Shown: piece after piece, positions 8,206-16,583 of the stretch | How the letters are laid out: the number at the start of each line of letters is the position of its first letter | How positions within the stretch are numbered: position 1 is the stretch's first letter | Assembly: GCA_002695185.1 (NCBI GenBank) | Contig: NZOF01000057.1 | Coordinates: forward strand, 1-32,283 | Direction of reading: 5' to 3' | Length of the DNA stretch: 32,283 bases | Source: Erythrobacter sp. | GTDB lineage: Bacteria; Pseudomonadota; Alphaproteobacteria; Sphingomonadales; Sphingomonadaceae | Made by a program: the position numbers and the translations under genes | Notes under the pieces: model-generated | What the model was told of the DNA's origin: nothing | What the model saw: only the letters and a program-made list of their open reading frames with translations | The model's database searches: none

Positions 8206-8961
8206 ATGAAAATTGAGATGTTCGAAAGCTTTGATGGCACGCGCCTCGCTCTTCATCGGACCGGCGAAGGGCGCGCGCTGGTGCTTTTGCATGGCCTGTT
8301 TTCAAGTGCGGAAATGAACTGGATCAAATGGGGCCATGCACAGCTGATCGCGGAACGGGGTTACGAGGTGATCATGCTGGACTTCAGGGTTCATGGGGAA
8401 AGCGAGGCTCCGCAGGATGCCTCTGCATATCCCAAGAACGTGTTGGTTCGTGATGTCGCGGCGGTGATCGAGTATCTTGCGCTCGACGAATATGACCTCG
8501 CCGGTTTCTCGCTCGGTGCACGAACCGCCCTGCATGCTTCGGCGCATGGTATTGTGCAGCCCGCTCGGTTGATCGCTGGGGGGATGGGGACTGCAGGTTT
8601 AGGCGATTGGGAAAAGCGCAGTGCGTTCTTCAAGCGAGTTATAGACGAGTTCGAGAATATCCCGAGGAATGATCCGGCCTACTTCTCAATGCAGTTTTTA
8701 AAGTCGCAAGGGATCGACAGGGTGGCCGCTCGCCACCTTTTGGAAACGATGCCAGATCTCGATCTTGCGATGCTTTCCAACATCACAGCGCCCACCTTCG
8801 TGGTCTGTGGTGACGAGGATCGTGACAACGGCTCGGCTGAAGATCTCGCCGGCCTGTTGCCCAATGCTACTTTCGAAGAGGTTCCAGGCACCCATATGGG
8901 TAGCGTTACCAAACCGGAATTGGGACAGGCTATGGCGAACTGGCTTGGCGATCCGGCTTGA
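8206..8961 (+). CDS. Alpha/beta-fold hydrolase
   Basis: The product is 251 residues of the alpha/beta-hydrolase superfamily. The oxyanion-hole motif LLHGLFSS lies at residues 28-34. The nucleophile S102 is in AGFSLGAR, the acid is probably D203 or D205 in VCGDEDRD, and the histidine is H230 in PGTHMGS. There is no signal peptide, so it acts in the cytoplasm. The substrate cannot be told: such proteins include esterases, lactonases and C-C hydrolases. AAGGATAG lies upstream of the ATG at 8206. It faces away from the marR operon and is followed after 70 bases by the M2 peptidase gene on the same strand, so they may share a transcript. Confidence 0.88.
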   Translation: MKIEMFESFDGTRLALHRTGEGRALVLLHGLFSSAEMNWIKWGHAQLIAERGYEVIMLDFRVHGESEAPQDASAYPKNVLVRDVAAVIEYLALDEYDLAGFSLGARTALHASAHGIVQPARLIAGGMGTAGLGDWEKRSAFFKRVIDEFENIPRNDPAYFSMQFLKSQGIDRVAARHLLETMPDLDLAMLSNITAPTFVVCGDEDRDNGSAEDLAGLLPNATFEEVPGTHMGSVTKPELGQAMANWLGDPA

Positions 8962-9031
8962 TTATGCTCGATCGGCGGTGCAATCCGGTCTCCAAAGATA
9001 TCAAATTCCATCTCTCAGGGAGATAATCAGA

Positions 9032-10885
9032 ATGAAGTTCGCGCCCGTTGCTCTTTCCGCGCTTGCAATCTCGCTTGCCGCTTGCACCACGGCCAATGCC
9101 GAGCCGGTACGCGATACCGGAGTAGCTGCAGCAGATCCTTATCCGATGACACCCCAAGGAGCTGCAGACTGGGTGGCAATGGTCGAAAAAGACATGTTTG
9201 ATTTTGGGGTCGAATTTGCTCAGGTCTCCTGGGTCAACTCGACCTACATAACGCATGACACCGATGCCCTAGCGGCGAAATATGGTGCGGAAGCGACGGA
9301 AAAAACTGTAGCCTACGCGACAAAGGCAGCCGAGTATGCCCGGGTGCCGGGCCTCGACCCGGAAGTTGCGAGAAAGCTCGACATGCTGCGGAACGGCATT
9401 GTGATGCCCGCTCCTGTTCGTGATGGAGCTGCAACCGAACTTAACGAGATCGCTACCAGTCTCAACAGCCAGTACGGGAAAGGCAAGGGCGTCCTGAACG
9501 GCGAGGAAATCTCAGGCTCGGATATCGAAGCCGAGATGGGCAACCTCGAGCGAACGCCTGCTGAATACGCAGAAATGTGGGAGAGCTGGCATGATAATGT
9601 CGGCGCTCCGATGCGAGACGATTATCTGCGCATGATCGAGATCGCCAACGAGGGCTCCAAGGAACTCGGCTTTGCCGATCTGGGTGCGATGTGGCGCTCG
9701 AACTACGATATGGATCCCGACGCCTTTGCTGCCGATACCGAGCGCATGTGGCAGGAAGTGAAGCCGCTTTACATGGCGCTGCACACTTATGTGCGAAGCA
9801 AGCTCAACGAAAAATACGGAGATGCCATCCAGCCTGCTACCGGACCTATTCGTGCCGATCTGCTCGGAAACATGTGGGCACAGGAATGGGGAAATATCTA
9901 TCCGCTCGTCGCCCCCGAAGGGTCGGGCGATCTGGGCTACGATCTCACAGACCTCATCGAAAAGAAGGGTTATGACGAGAAACAGATGGTTCGCGTGGGC
10001 GAGGACTTCTTTTCATCGTTGGGTTTCGAGCCGCTGCCTGAAACCTTCTGGGAGCGTAGCCAGTTCGTGAAGCCGCAAGACCGGGAAGTGGTTTGCCACG
10101 CCAGCGCCTGGGACGTGGACAACGTCGACGATCTTCGCATCAAAATGTGCATCAAGCGTAATGCGGACGATTTCATCACCATCCACCACGAGCTTGGCCA
10201 CAACTACTACCAGCGCGCGTACAACAAGCAGGACTATCTGCATCTGAATGGCGCAAACGATGGCTTCCACGAAGCGATCGGAGATATGATCGCGCTGTCG
10301 ATCACACCGGAATATCTGGTGCAGATAGACATGCTCGAACCTTCAGATGTGCCGAGTGCGGATAAGGATATCGGCCTTCTGTTGCGTCAGGCAATGGACA
10401 AAATCGCCTTCCTTCCCTTCGGGCTCATGGTCGATCGTTACCGCTGGGGCCTTTTCAATGGGGACATTTCGGCAGACCAGCTGAATACAGGGTGGAACGA
10501 TCTTCGCCTGGAGTATCAGGGAATTACGCCACCGGTTGCGCGCGATGAGAGCCAGTTCGATGCAGGGGCGAAATACCACATCCCAGGTAATGTGCCTTAC
10601 ACCCGCTATTTCCTCGCGCGAATATTGCAGTTTCAGTTTTATAAAGCCGCTTGCGATCAAGCTGGCTGGGAAGGCCCGCTGCATCGCTGCTCGTTCTACG
10701 GCAACAAGGAAGTTGGGAAAAATCTCGACGCAATGCTCGAAATGGGCGCAAGCAAGCCTTGGCCTGATGCGCTGGAAGCGTTCACTGGCGAGCGTCAGAT
10801 GAGCGGGAAGGCGATGGTCGAATATTTCGCACCACTAAAGGCGTGGCTCGACGAGCAGAATGCAGGCAAGGAGCAAGGCTGGTAA
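9032..10885 (+). CDS. M2 family peptidyl-dipeptidase (ACE-like metallopeptidase), lipoprotein
   Basis: The product is 617 residues. The zinc site is complete: HELGH at 386-390 and the third ligand E414 in GFHEAIGD, exactly 24 residues after the second histidine, as in angiotensin-converting enzyme. The M2 family removes C-terminal dipeptides. The N-terminus MKFAPVALSALAISLAACTT carries a lipobox with the cysteine at 18, so the enzyme is lipid-anchored in the periplasm or outer membrane. The frame is open upstream to 8765 inside the hydrolase gene, but the ATG at 9032 has AGGGAGA before it and begins a proper signal sequence. With the S9 peptidase at 952-3213 it suggests periplasmic degradation of peptides for food. 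Confidence 0.95.
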   Translation: MKFAPVALSALAISLAACTTANAEPVRDTGVAAADPYPMTPQGAADWVAMVEKDMFDFGVEFAQVSWVNSTYITHDTDALAAKYGAEATEKTVAYATKAAEYARVPGLDPEVARKLDMLRNGIVMPAPVRDGAATELNEIATSLNSQYGKGKGVLNGEEISGSDIEAEMGNLERTPAEYAEMWESWHDNVGAPMRDDYLRMIEIANEGSKELGFADLGAMWRSNYDMDPDAFAADTERMWQEVKPLYMALHTYVRSKLNEKYGDAIQPATGPIRADLLGNMWAQEWGNIYPLVAPEGSGDLGYDLTDLIEKKGYDEKQMVRVGEDFFSSLGFEPLPETFWERSQFVKPQDREVVCHASAWDVDNVDDLRIKMCIKRNADDFITIHHELGHNYYQRAYNKQDYLHLNGANDGFHEAIGDMIALSITPEYLVQIDMLEPSDVPSADKDIGLLLRQAMDKIAFLPFGLMVDRYRWGLFNGDISADQLNTGWNDLRLEYQGITPPVARDESQFDAGAKYHIPGNVPYTRYFLARILQFQFYKAACDQAGWEGPLHRCSFYGNKEVGKNLDAMLEMGASKPWPDALEAFTGERQMSGKAMVEYFAPLKAWLDEQNAGKEQGW

Positions 10886-10909
10886 AAGCCAGGGGAGGGG
10901 GCTGCTAGA

Positions 10910-11371
10910 ATGACCGAACGAAAGTTGTTGCCAGCGGTGGGCTGGCGCGAACTCGTGCATTTGCCCGATCTGGGCCTTCACGCAGTTCCCGCCAAGATCG
11001 ATACTGGTGCCCGCACATCGTCTCTTCACGGGGAGGTGCTGGAGGAATTTGAACGTGACGGTCAGAAATTTGTGCGGTTCGCGGTTGATTTCAGTCAGCA
11101 GCATGTCCGGCAGGTTTGCGAAGCTGTGCATGTCGATGTGCGCGGCATCACAAGTTCGAACGGTAAGACTCAGTATCGGTACGTTATCAAGACCCCGCTG
11201 AAAATTGGCGATGTCGAATTTCGTGCTGAAATCAGCCTTGCCGACCGAAGCGACATGAAATTCCCCATGCTTATTGGGCGATCCTCACTCCGCCGTCGAT
11301 TTGTAGTGGACTCCGGTTATTCGTGGTTGCAGACGCCGGAAATGAAGGTCCAGAAAGGCCACAAGCCATGA
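10910..11371 (+). CDS. rimB: RimB/COG4067-type retropepsin-like peptidase (annotated as ATP-dependent zinc protease)
   Basis: The product is 153 residues of the family commonly called putative ATP-dependent zinc protease (PF05618). The aspartic-protease-like motif [14 protein letters not shown] puts the key aspartate at residue 31. A second conserved stretch, [17 protein letters not shown], follows near residues 120-137. Members next to rimK (RimB) are reported to trim the poly-glutamate tails that RimK adds. The last four bases (ATGA) overlap the rimK start, which fits that role. A strong GGGGAGGGGG lies upstream of the ATG, 24 bases after the M2 peptidase stop. The Rim role is inferred from the neighbour; the family assignment is secure. 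Confidence 0.88.
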   Translation: MTERKLLPAVGWRELVHLPDLGLHAVPAKIDTGARTSSLHGEVLEEFERDGQKFVRFAVDFSQQHVRQVCEAVHVDVRGITSSNGKTQYRYVIKTPLKIGDVEFRAEISLADRSDMKFPMLIGRSSLRRRFVVDSGYSWLQTPEMKVQKGHKP

Positions 11372-12273
11372 AAATCGCGATGCTGGCACGCAATGCTAAT
11401 CTCTACTCGCACAAGCGATTGAAAGAAGCGGCAGAAGAGCGTGGACACGAGCTCGACATTCTCAATACCACGCGCTGCACTGTCCATATCGCAAGCCATC
11501 GGCCTGAAGTTTATTACGAAGGAAAACCGGCCAGCGGTTACGATGCCGTTATTCCCCGGATTGGCGCATCTATCACGCAATACGGACTTTCCATCCTGCG
11601 GCAGTTTGAAATGCGCGGATGCTGGCCATTGAACGAAAGCGTAGCGATCGGACGCAGTCGCGACAAGCTGCGCAGCATGCAAATCCTTGCCAAGCACGGT
11701 CTTGGTTTGCCGCTTACAGCATACGCCAATGATCCAAAGCAGGCAGAAGAGATCATTCGCGCGGTCAATGGGCCTCCGGTCGTGATCAAATTGCTGGAAG
11801 GCACTCAGGGGATCGGCGTCGTTTTGGCCGAGACGATGAGCAGCGCCAAGTCTGTGATAGAGGCATTCCGCGGTGCCAATGTGAATATCCTAGTACAGGA
11901 ATTCATCAAGGAAGCCGGGGGGACCGATATTCGGGCCTTCGTAGTGGGCGGTAAGGTCGTAGCAACCATGAAACGTACAGGCGCGCCTGACGATTTCAGA
12001 AGCAATCTCCACCGTGGCGGAAGTGCCGAGCTTATCAAGATTACCCCCGCTGAACGTTCGACAGCCGTCGCGGCTGCAAAGCGCATGGGCTTGAATGTAT
12101 GCGGGGTCGACATGCTTCGCAGCAATCACGGCCCGGTCATTATGGAAGTCAACTCGTCCCCGGGTTTGGAGGGAATCGAGCAGGCAACAGGGATGGACAT
12201 CGCTGGCAAAATCATCGGCTTCATGGAAGCCAATGCCAAAGTTGGAAAGACCAAGACAAAGGGGCAGGGCTGA
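11368..12273 (+). CDS. rimK: ATP-grasp glutamate ligase RimK
   Basis: The product is 301 residues, almost exactly the length of E. coli RimK (300). RimK is an ATP-grasp enzyme that adds glutamate residues to the C-terminus of ribosomal protein S6 and can make poly-glutamate. Visible features are the N-terminal [37 protein letters not shown], the ATP-binding glycine-rich loop [33 protein letters not shown] and the metal-binding [13 protein letters not shown] near the end. The ATG at 11368 overlaps the rimB stop. A longer frame from 11323 would lie inside rimB and is rejected. A lysine-rich tail ([11 protein letters not shown]) follows the catalytic domain. The rpsF gene for the classical substrate lies about 2.7 kb downstream on the other strand. 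Confidence 0.95.
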   Translation: MKIAMLARNANLYSHKRLKEAAEERGHELDILNTTRCTVHIASHRPEVYYEGKPASGYDAVIPRIGASITQYGLSILRQFEMRGCWPLNESVAIGRSRDKLRSMQILAKHGLGLPLTAYANDPKQAEEIIRAVNGPPVVIKLLEGTQGIGVVLAETMSSAKSVIEAFRGANVNILVQEFIKEAGGTDIRAFVVGGKVVATMKRTGAPDDFRSNLHRGGSAELIKITPAERSTAVAAAKRMGLNVCGVDMLRSNHGPVIMEVNSSPGLEGIEQATGMDIAGKIIGFMEANAKVGKTKTKGQG

Positions 12274-12476
12274 CGGAGCTCAAAAAGTGACCTTCACCGT
12301 GCCTCAAATAACGTATTGGTGATGGTCATAGGAGCGTCACTGGTTTCTGTATCTCCAATGCAGATTTGCTTGTAGTCAGCATGACCAGAATACGATGTCA
12401 TGCTTAAGTTATCAGGACCTACACAGGAGGCTTCTGGCATTGCGATATGGATCCAGAAGGATTTCCTGCTCCAGAG
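12274..12476. other. Intergenic spacer between convergent rimK and amn
   Basis: These 203 bases carry no reading frame that I can support. I see no GC-rich hairpin with a T-run that would serve as a clear terminator for either gene. The stretch looks more AT-rich than the genes on both sides. Confidence 0.4.
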
Positions 12477-13916
12477 TTATCTAAACGGCGGTTCGTTAAA
12501 TGCGCGCAACTTGCGACTGTGGAGCTTCGGCCCTTCCTTGCGCAGCAAATCGCATGCCGTCACACCGATCTGCAAATGGGCGGCGATCGCTTCTTCGTAG
12601 AACTTGTTCGCCTGCCCTGGTAGCTTGATCTCACCATGCAACGGTTTGTCGGACACACAAAGCAATGTCCCGTAGGGCACACGGAAGCGATAACCCTGTG
12701 CTGCGATCGTTGCACTTTCCATGTCGATACCGACGGCACGGCTAAGCGATAGCCGCCGGGCCGATTGGGTATACCGCAGTTCCCAATTGCGATCGTCAGT
12801 CGTCACCACGGTGCCTGTGCGCATCCGCTTCTTGAGGTCGTTACCATGTTCGCCGGAAACAGTTTCTGCCGCTCCGGCCAGGGCTTGCTGGACTTCTGCA
12901 ATTGCGGGCAAGGGAATTTCAGGGGGGAGTACAGGGTCGAGGACATGATCATCACGCAGATAGGCGTGGGCGAGGACGTAGTCGCCGATCTTTTGACTGG
13001 GTCGCAACCCACCGCAATGTCCTATCATCAGCCAAGCTTCAGGTCGAAGCACTGCCAAATGATCGCAAATCGTCTTGGCGTTGGACGGCCCGACCCCGAT
13101 ATTGACTAGCGTAATGCCGTCCCGACCTTCTCCGACCAGATGATAGGCAGGCATCTGATGACGACGCCAAGCCGTATCTGACAATTGCGCTCGAGCATTC
13201 TCGGTCGGCTCGGTGATAAGCAGTCCGCCCGCGCCAGCGAGGGCGGAATACCCATTCTTGCCAAGCTGCGAGCCGGCCCAGTCAACGAATTCGTCAACAT
13301 AGCGATGATAGTTTGTGAACAGAATGAAGCGCTGGAAGTGTTTGGGATCCGTCCCCGTATAATGCGCCAAGCGTGCTAAGCTGAAGTCTGTTCGCAATCC
13401 ATCGAAGAGCGATAGTGGAATAGGCTGTTCCGGATCGGTAAGTTCGATGCCGTCTGCTAGCTCATCGCCGATGTCGGCCAAGTCTGTGGATGGGAAGTGC
13501 CGCGCGATCTCATTGGGGTCGATCCCCGCAAGTTCTGCTCCTGCTTCGCCATCCAGAACATACGGAAAAGGAATTTCCTGACGGGAAGATCCGACTTCGA
13601 TTTCGACTTCGTAATTGCTCTCAATCAGCTCGATCTGTTCGCGGAGGTATTCTCGAAACAGGCTCGGCTTGGTGACCGTGCTGGAATAAAGGCCGGGAGT
13701 GTTGAGGCGGCCGAATGCTCGGCTGGCACCTTCGGGTAGCTCGCCGCCACGGAAGAGCACTCGCAATTCGGGATACGCGTAGCTTCCGTCCTTGCGTCGC
13801 TCAGCGGGCGGAGTTTCCCTTTCGCGGCCGAATGCGATGACATCATCTCTAAGCCGCGTGACTGCCGCGTCATAGACGTTTTGAAGCTTGTCGAGGATCT
13901 GTTCGATCGAATCCAT
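12477..13916 (-). CDS. amn: AMP nucleosidase
   Basis: The product is 479 residues, close to E. coli Amn (484). It splits AMP into adenine and ribose 5-phosphate and so helps control the adenylate pool. The N-terminal AMP-nucleosidase domain spans about residues 1-170 (including YPELRVLFRGG). The C-terminal nucleoside-phosphorylase-fold domain shows NIGVGPSNAKTICDHLAVLRP, MIGHCGGLR and GIDMESATIAAQGYRFRVPYGTLLCVSDKPLHGEIK. A GTG at 13967 would add 17 charged residues. I prefer the ATG at 13916, which is preceded by AAAGG and begins MDSIEQIL. It is convergent with rimK and follows the ribosomal-protein terminator. Confidence 0.95.
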   Translation of the reverse strand: MDSIEQILDKLQNVYDAAVTRLRDDVIAFGRERETPPAERRKDGSYAYPELRVLFRGGELPEGASRAFGRLNTPGLYSSTVTKPSLFREYLREQIELIESNYEVEIEVGSSRQEIPFPYVLDGEAGAELAGIDPNEIARHFPSTDLADIGDELADGIELTDPEQPIPLSLFDGLRTDFSLARLAHYTGTDPKHFQRFILFTNYHRYVDEFVDWAGSQLGKNGYSALAGAGGLLITEPTENARAQLSDTAWRRHQMPAYHLVGEGRDGITLVNIGVGPSNAKTICDHLAVLRPEAWLMIGHCGGLRPSQKIGDYVLAHAYLRDDHVLDPVLPPEIPLPAIAEVQQALAGAAETVSGEHGNDLKKRMRTGTVVTTDDRNWELRYTQSARRLSLSRAVGIDMESATIAAQGYRFRVPYGTLLCVSDKPLHGEIKLPGQANKFYEEAIAAHLQIGVTACDLLRKEGPKLHSRKLRAFNEPPFR

Positions 13917-13984
13917 GCTGGCCTTTTTCTCCTGGCTCTTTTCGTTTTCGTGACGCCCCTCTGCCACAAGTAGGCATCTGTTAC

Positions 13985-14018
13985 AAAAAGGGCGCGGAGA
14001 CCGAAGCCGCCGCGCCCT
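13985..14018 (-). terminator. Rho-independent terminator of the rpsF-rpsR-rplI operon
   Basis: On the minus strand an 8-bp perfect GC stem (GGGCGCGG/CCGCGCCC, 13990-13997 with 14010-14017) is followed by TTTTT. It lies 22 bases beyond the rplI stop and 68 bases before the amn start, so it isolates amn from the ribosomal-protein operon. Confidence 0.88.
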
Positions 14019-14040
14019 GATTGTCTAGTGGCTTGAGGAC

Positions 14041-14709
14041 TTAGCTATCGCTATCTTCAGGCTTGGTTGCTTCGATGAGGGCCTCCGTCTGAGTGGTGCC
14101 TTCTTCGGTGCTGACGCCATCTTCGAGCATGTCGGCAGGAATTTCGCCAGGCTCGAGAGTCGAGTCTACCGAGTTGGCTGCAGCCATCTCTTCGATCTCG
14201 CGCTGCTCGTCTTCGAACATCTGGGCAAGAACATCGACGCCCTGGCTCTGCAGTTCGGCTTCGTCGTCCGAACGGGCGACGTTAGCTTTCACGTTTACCG
14301 AAACTTCGGGGTGAAGGTCGACCCGCACTTCATGCATGCCGATCGTCTTGATCGGGTTGCCCATGATGACCTGCTTCTTGTCGATCTCATGGCCTTTGGC
14401 TTCTAGTCCGTTGACGATGTCACGCACGTTGACGGAGCCATAAAGCTGACCGGTGTTCGACGCTGCTCGGATCAGTACGATCTCGACACCATCGACCTTT
14501 TCGCCGGCCTTTTCAGCTTCGGTACGACGTTCCGCGTTTTCCTTTTCGAGGCGGTCACGGTTGGCTTCGAAAACCTTCTTGTTCGCTTCGTTAGCGCGTA
14601 GAGCCTTCTTCTGCGGAAGCAGGAAGTTACGCGCGTAGCCATCCTTCACGGTGACAACATCGCCGATCGTGCCGAGCTTTTCGATGCGCTGGAGGAGAAT
14701 GATATCCAT
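14041..14709 (-). CDS. rplI: 50S ribosomal protein L9 with long acidic C-terminal tail
   Basis: The product is 222 residues, against about 149 in E. coli. The N-terminal domain is canonical ([32 protein letters not shown]), followed by the long helix and a normal C-terminal domain ending near residue 148 ([15 protein letters not shown]). Residues 150-222 are an extra, strongly acidic and low-complexity tail. Extended L9 proteins are common in Alphaproteobacteria, so this is an extension and not a fusion to a recognised domain. L9 binds 23S rRNA at the base of the L1 stalk and limits mRNA slippage. TAAGGAGA lies upstream of the ATG, 12 bases after the rpsR stop. It is the last gene of the operon. 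Confidence 0.97.
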   Translation of the reverse strand: MDIILLQRIEKLGTIGDVVTVKDGYARNFLLPQKKALRANEANKKVFEANRDRLEKENAERRTEAEKAGEKVDGVEIVLIRAASNTGQLYGSVNVRDIVNGLEAKGHEIDKKQVIMGNPIKTIGMHEVRVDLHPEVSVNVKANVARSDDEAELQSQGVDVLAQMFEDEQREIEEMAAANSVDSTLEPGEIPADMLEDGVSTEEGTTQTEALIEATKPEDSDS

Positions 14710-14721
14710 GTGGTCTTCTCC

Positions 14722-14946
14722 TTACTTCACGATGTACGGCAGCAGGCCGATGTGACGAGCGCGCTTGATGGCCTTGGCCAGTTCACGCTGCTTCTTCGCA
14801 CTTACGGCGGTGATGCGGCTAGGGACGATCTTGCCACGCTCGGACATAAAGCCCTGAAGCAGACGGACGTCTTTGTAATCGATCTGCGGTGCGTTCTTCG
14901 CGGAGAACGGGCAGGTCTTGCGGCGGCGGAAAAACGGGCGGGCCAT
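14722..14946 (-). CDS. rpsR: 30S ribosomal protein S18
   Basis: The product is 74 residues, the normal size. S18 binds next to S6 on the platform of the small subunit. The sequence shows [33 protein letters not shown] and [25 protein letters not shown], all family hallmarks. Its ATG overlaps the rpsF stop by one base (TGATG), so S6 and S18 are translationally coupled, fitting their 1:1 heterodimer. Confidence 0.98.
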   Translation of the reverse strand: MARPFFRRRKTCPFSAKNAPQIDYKDVRLLQGFMSERGKIVPSRITAVSAKKQRELAKAIKRARHIGLLPYIVK

Positions 14947-15311
14947 CAGTCACGCTCCTCACGGTCACGGCGCTTCTTCGAATCGCGCTCATTCTTGCGC
15001 ATCATTACGCTGGGACCTTCTTCGTGCTCATCGACACGAATGGTCATGTAACGGATGACATCTTCGTTAATGCGCGTCTGGCGCTCAAGCTCGGCGACGA
15101 CGGCACCGGGGCCTTCGATGTTGAGCATCACGAAGTGTGCTTTGCGGTTACGGTCGATCTTGTAGGCGAGATTCTTGAGACCCCAGGTCTCAGTCTTGGT
15201 AACCTTGCCTTCATTCGCTTCGACGATTTCGGTCGCCGTGGCTGCGAGCTGGTCCACCTGAGCTTGACTCAGGTCCTGCCGCGCCAGGAAAACATGCTCG
15301 TAAAGAGCCAT
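14946..15311 (-). CDS. rpsF: 30S ribosomal protein S6
   Basis: The product is 121 residues. The ferredoxin-like S6 fold is recognisable from [35 protein letters not shown] and [12 protein letters not shown]6 pairs with S18. After the globular domain there is a mixed-charge tail ([16 protein letters not shown]) ending in Arg-Asp. E. coli S6 ends in Glu-Glu, where RimK adds further glutamates, so the end here is of a different kind although rimK is nearby. AAGGATAAGGAC precedes the ATG. It is the first gene of rpsF-rpsR-rplI. Confidence 0.97.
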   Translation of the reverse strand: MALYEHVFLARQDLSQAQVDQLAATATEIVEANEGKVTKTETWGLKNLAYKIDRNRKAHFVMLNIEGPGAVVAELERQTRINEDVIRYMTIRVDEHEEGPSVMMRKNERDSKKRRDREERD

Positions 15312-15423
15312 GTCCTTATCCTTTCACTTGCTGGCCGATCGCTGGCTGATCCGCGGGATTGCGGGGCCCCTCCGGCTTTCTTCTTATCTCCCGACCGACT
15401 CTTCCGGCAGCGAGAGATGCGCG

Positions 15424-15451
15424 CACATAGCGTGTTTTGTCGATTGTGCAA
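15424..15451 (-). promoter_or_regulatory. Candidate sigma-70-type promoter of rpsF-rpsR-rplI
   Basis: On the minus strand TTGCAC (15446-15451) is separated by 16 bases from TATGTG (15424-15429). The first base of the transcript would lie roughly 105 bases before the rpsF ATG. Both hexamers deviate from consensus, so this is only a plausible candidate in the 215-base spacer upstream of the operon. Confidence 0.35.
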
Positions 15452-15526
15452 GCAGGAGGAAGTGCTTGTGAGAGCGGAACGGGCAGGGCAGGGCGTCGTT
15501 GGCTTGCCAAACTAAGGAGATAATGT

Positions 15527-16471
15527 GTGCCCGGCGGACTTGTTGCTCTTTTAGATGACGTCGCGGTCATCGCGCGTACTGCTGCGGCATCCGTCGATGA
15601 CATCGGCATCGCTGCCAGCCGGGCAGGCAGTAAGACTGCGGGCGTTGTGATCGACGATGCGGCTGTTACTCCAAGTTATGTAACCGGCCTCGACCCCAGC
15701 CGCGAACTTCCGATCATCGGAAGGATTACGCTTGGAAGTCTGAAGAACAAGCTGCTGATTCTCTTGCCTGGTGCGCTTTTGCTGAGTTGGTTCCTTCCAC
15801 AGGCGATCGTTTTCATTCTCATGATGGGAGGATGCTACCTCTCCTTCGAAGGGGCTGAGAAGGTCATCGAAAAGCTTGGCGGTAAGAAGCACGGCCAGAC
15901 CCTCGAGGACGATATCAAAGACCCAGCTGCGTTCGAAAAGCAGCGCACAGCCAGCGCCATACGCACCGACTTGATTCTTTCGGCTGAAATCATGGCGATT
16001 ACTTTGAACGAGGTTGCTGACGAGAGCTTCATAGTTCGCGCTGGGGTTCTCGCGATAGTTGGAATAGCGGTCACTTTGTTTGTTTATGGTGCCGTCGCCC
16101 TCATCGTAAAAATGGATGACGTTGGTCTCCATCTTGCAAAGAAGAGCTCGTCATCCGCTCAAGCTGTCGGGCGCACTCTTCTGAAGGCAATGCCTTGGTT
16201 GCTGAAGGCGCTTTCTTTTATCGGCACGATCGCGATGTTGTGGGTAGGAGGGGGAATCCTGCTCCACGGGCTACATGAAATTGGTTTCCACGGTCCGTCA
16301 GATTGGGCGCAGGGGATTGAATTAGCGGTCGAAAATGCAACAGGTGCATTGTCGTCTATTTTGGGTTGGCTAAGTTATGCATCCATATCGGCTCTAGTTG
16401 GACTTGTAGTCGGCATAGTATTGACTTTAGTAATACATAAAGTCTTTATGCGAGATGGTGCAGCTCACTGA
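15527..16471 (+). CDS. DUF808 (YedI-like) inner-membrane protein
   Basis: The product is 314 residues, like E. coli YedI (305). The family signature is at the N-terminus: a LVALLDDVAVIARTAAASVDDIG segment, then GVVIDDAAVTPSYVTG and KLLILLPGALLLS. Several membrane helices are clear, among them about 78-105, 180-200, 225-245 and 285-308. The conserved FEGAEK lies near 111. The function is unknown. The start is the GTG at 15527, 6 bases after AAGGAGA. An ATG four bases earlier is in another frame. It stands alone between the divergent ribosomal-protein operon and the next diguanylate cyclase. Third codon positions look less GC-rich than in the flanking genes. Confidence 0.88.
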   Translation: MPGGLVALLDDVAVIARTAAASVDDIGIAASRAGSKTAGVVIDDAAVTPSYVTGLDPSRELPIIGRITLGSLKNKLLILLPGALLLSWFLPQAIVFILMMGGCYLSFEGAEKVIEKLGGKKHGQTLEDDIKDPAAFEKQRTASAIRTDLILSAEIMAITLNEVADESFIVRAGVLAIVGIAVTLFVYGAVALIVKMDDVGLHLAKKSSSSAQAVGRTLLKAMPWLLKALSFIGTIAMLWVGGGILLHGLHEIGFHGPSDWAQGIELAVENATGALSSILGWLSYASISALVGLVVGIVLTLVIHKVFMRDGAAH

Positions 16472-16583
16472 ATATTTCCGGATGTCTCGTTTCGGGGCGC
16501 CATCATGTTCAGGATATTGTGGGAGTGCTGCACCATCGATAGCTTTTCGTACGCCGAAAGGCCTTTGAGAACTTGGGGGGTGC

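Noticed and set aside
8765..9031. N-terminal extension of the M2 peptidase into the hydrolase gene
   Set aside because: The lipoprotein signal sequence and an AGGGAGA site fix the start at 9032.
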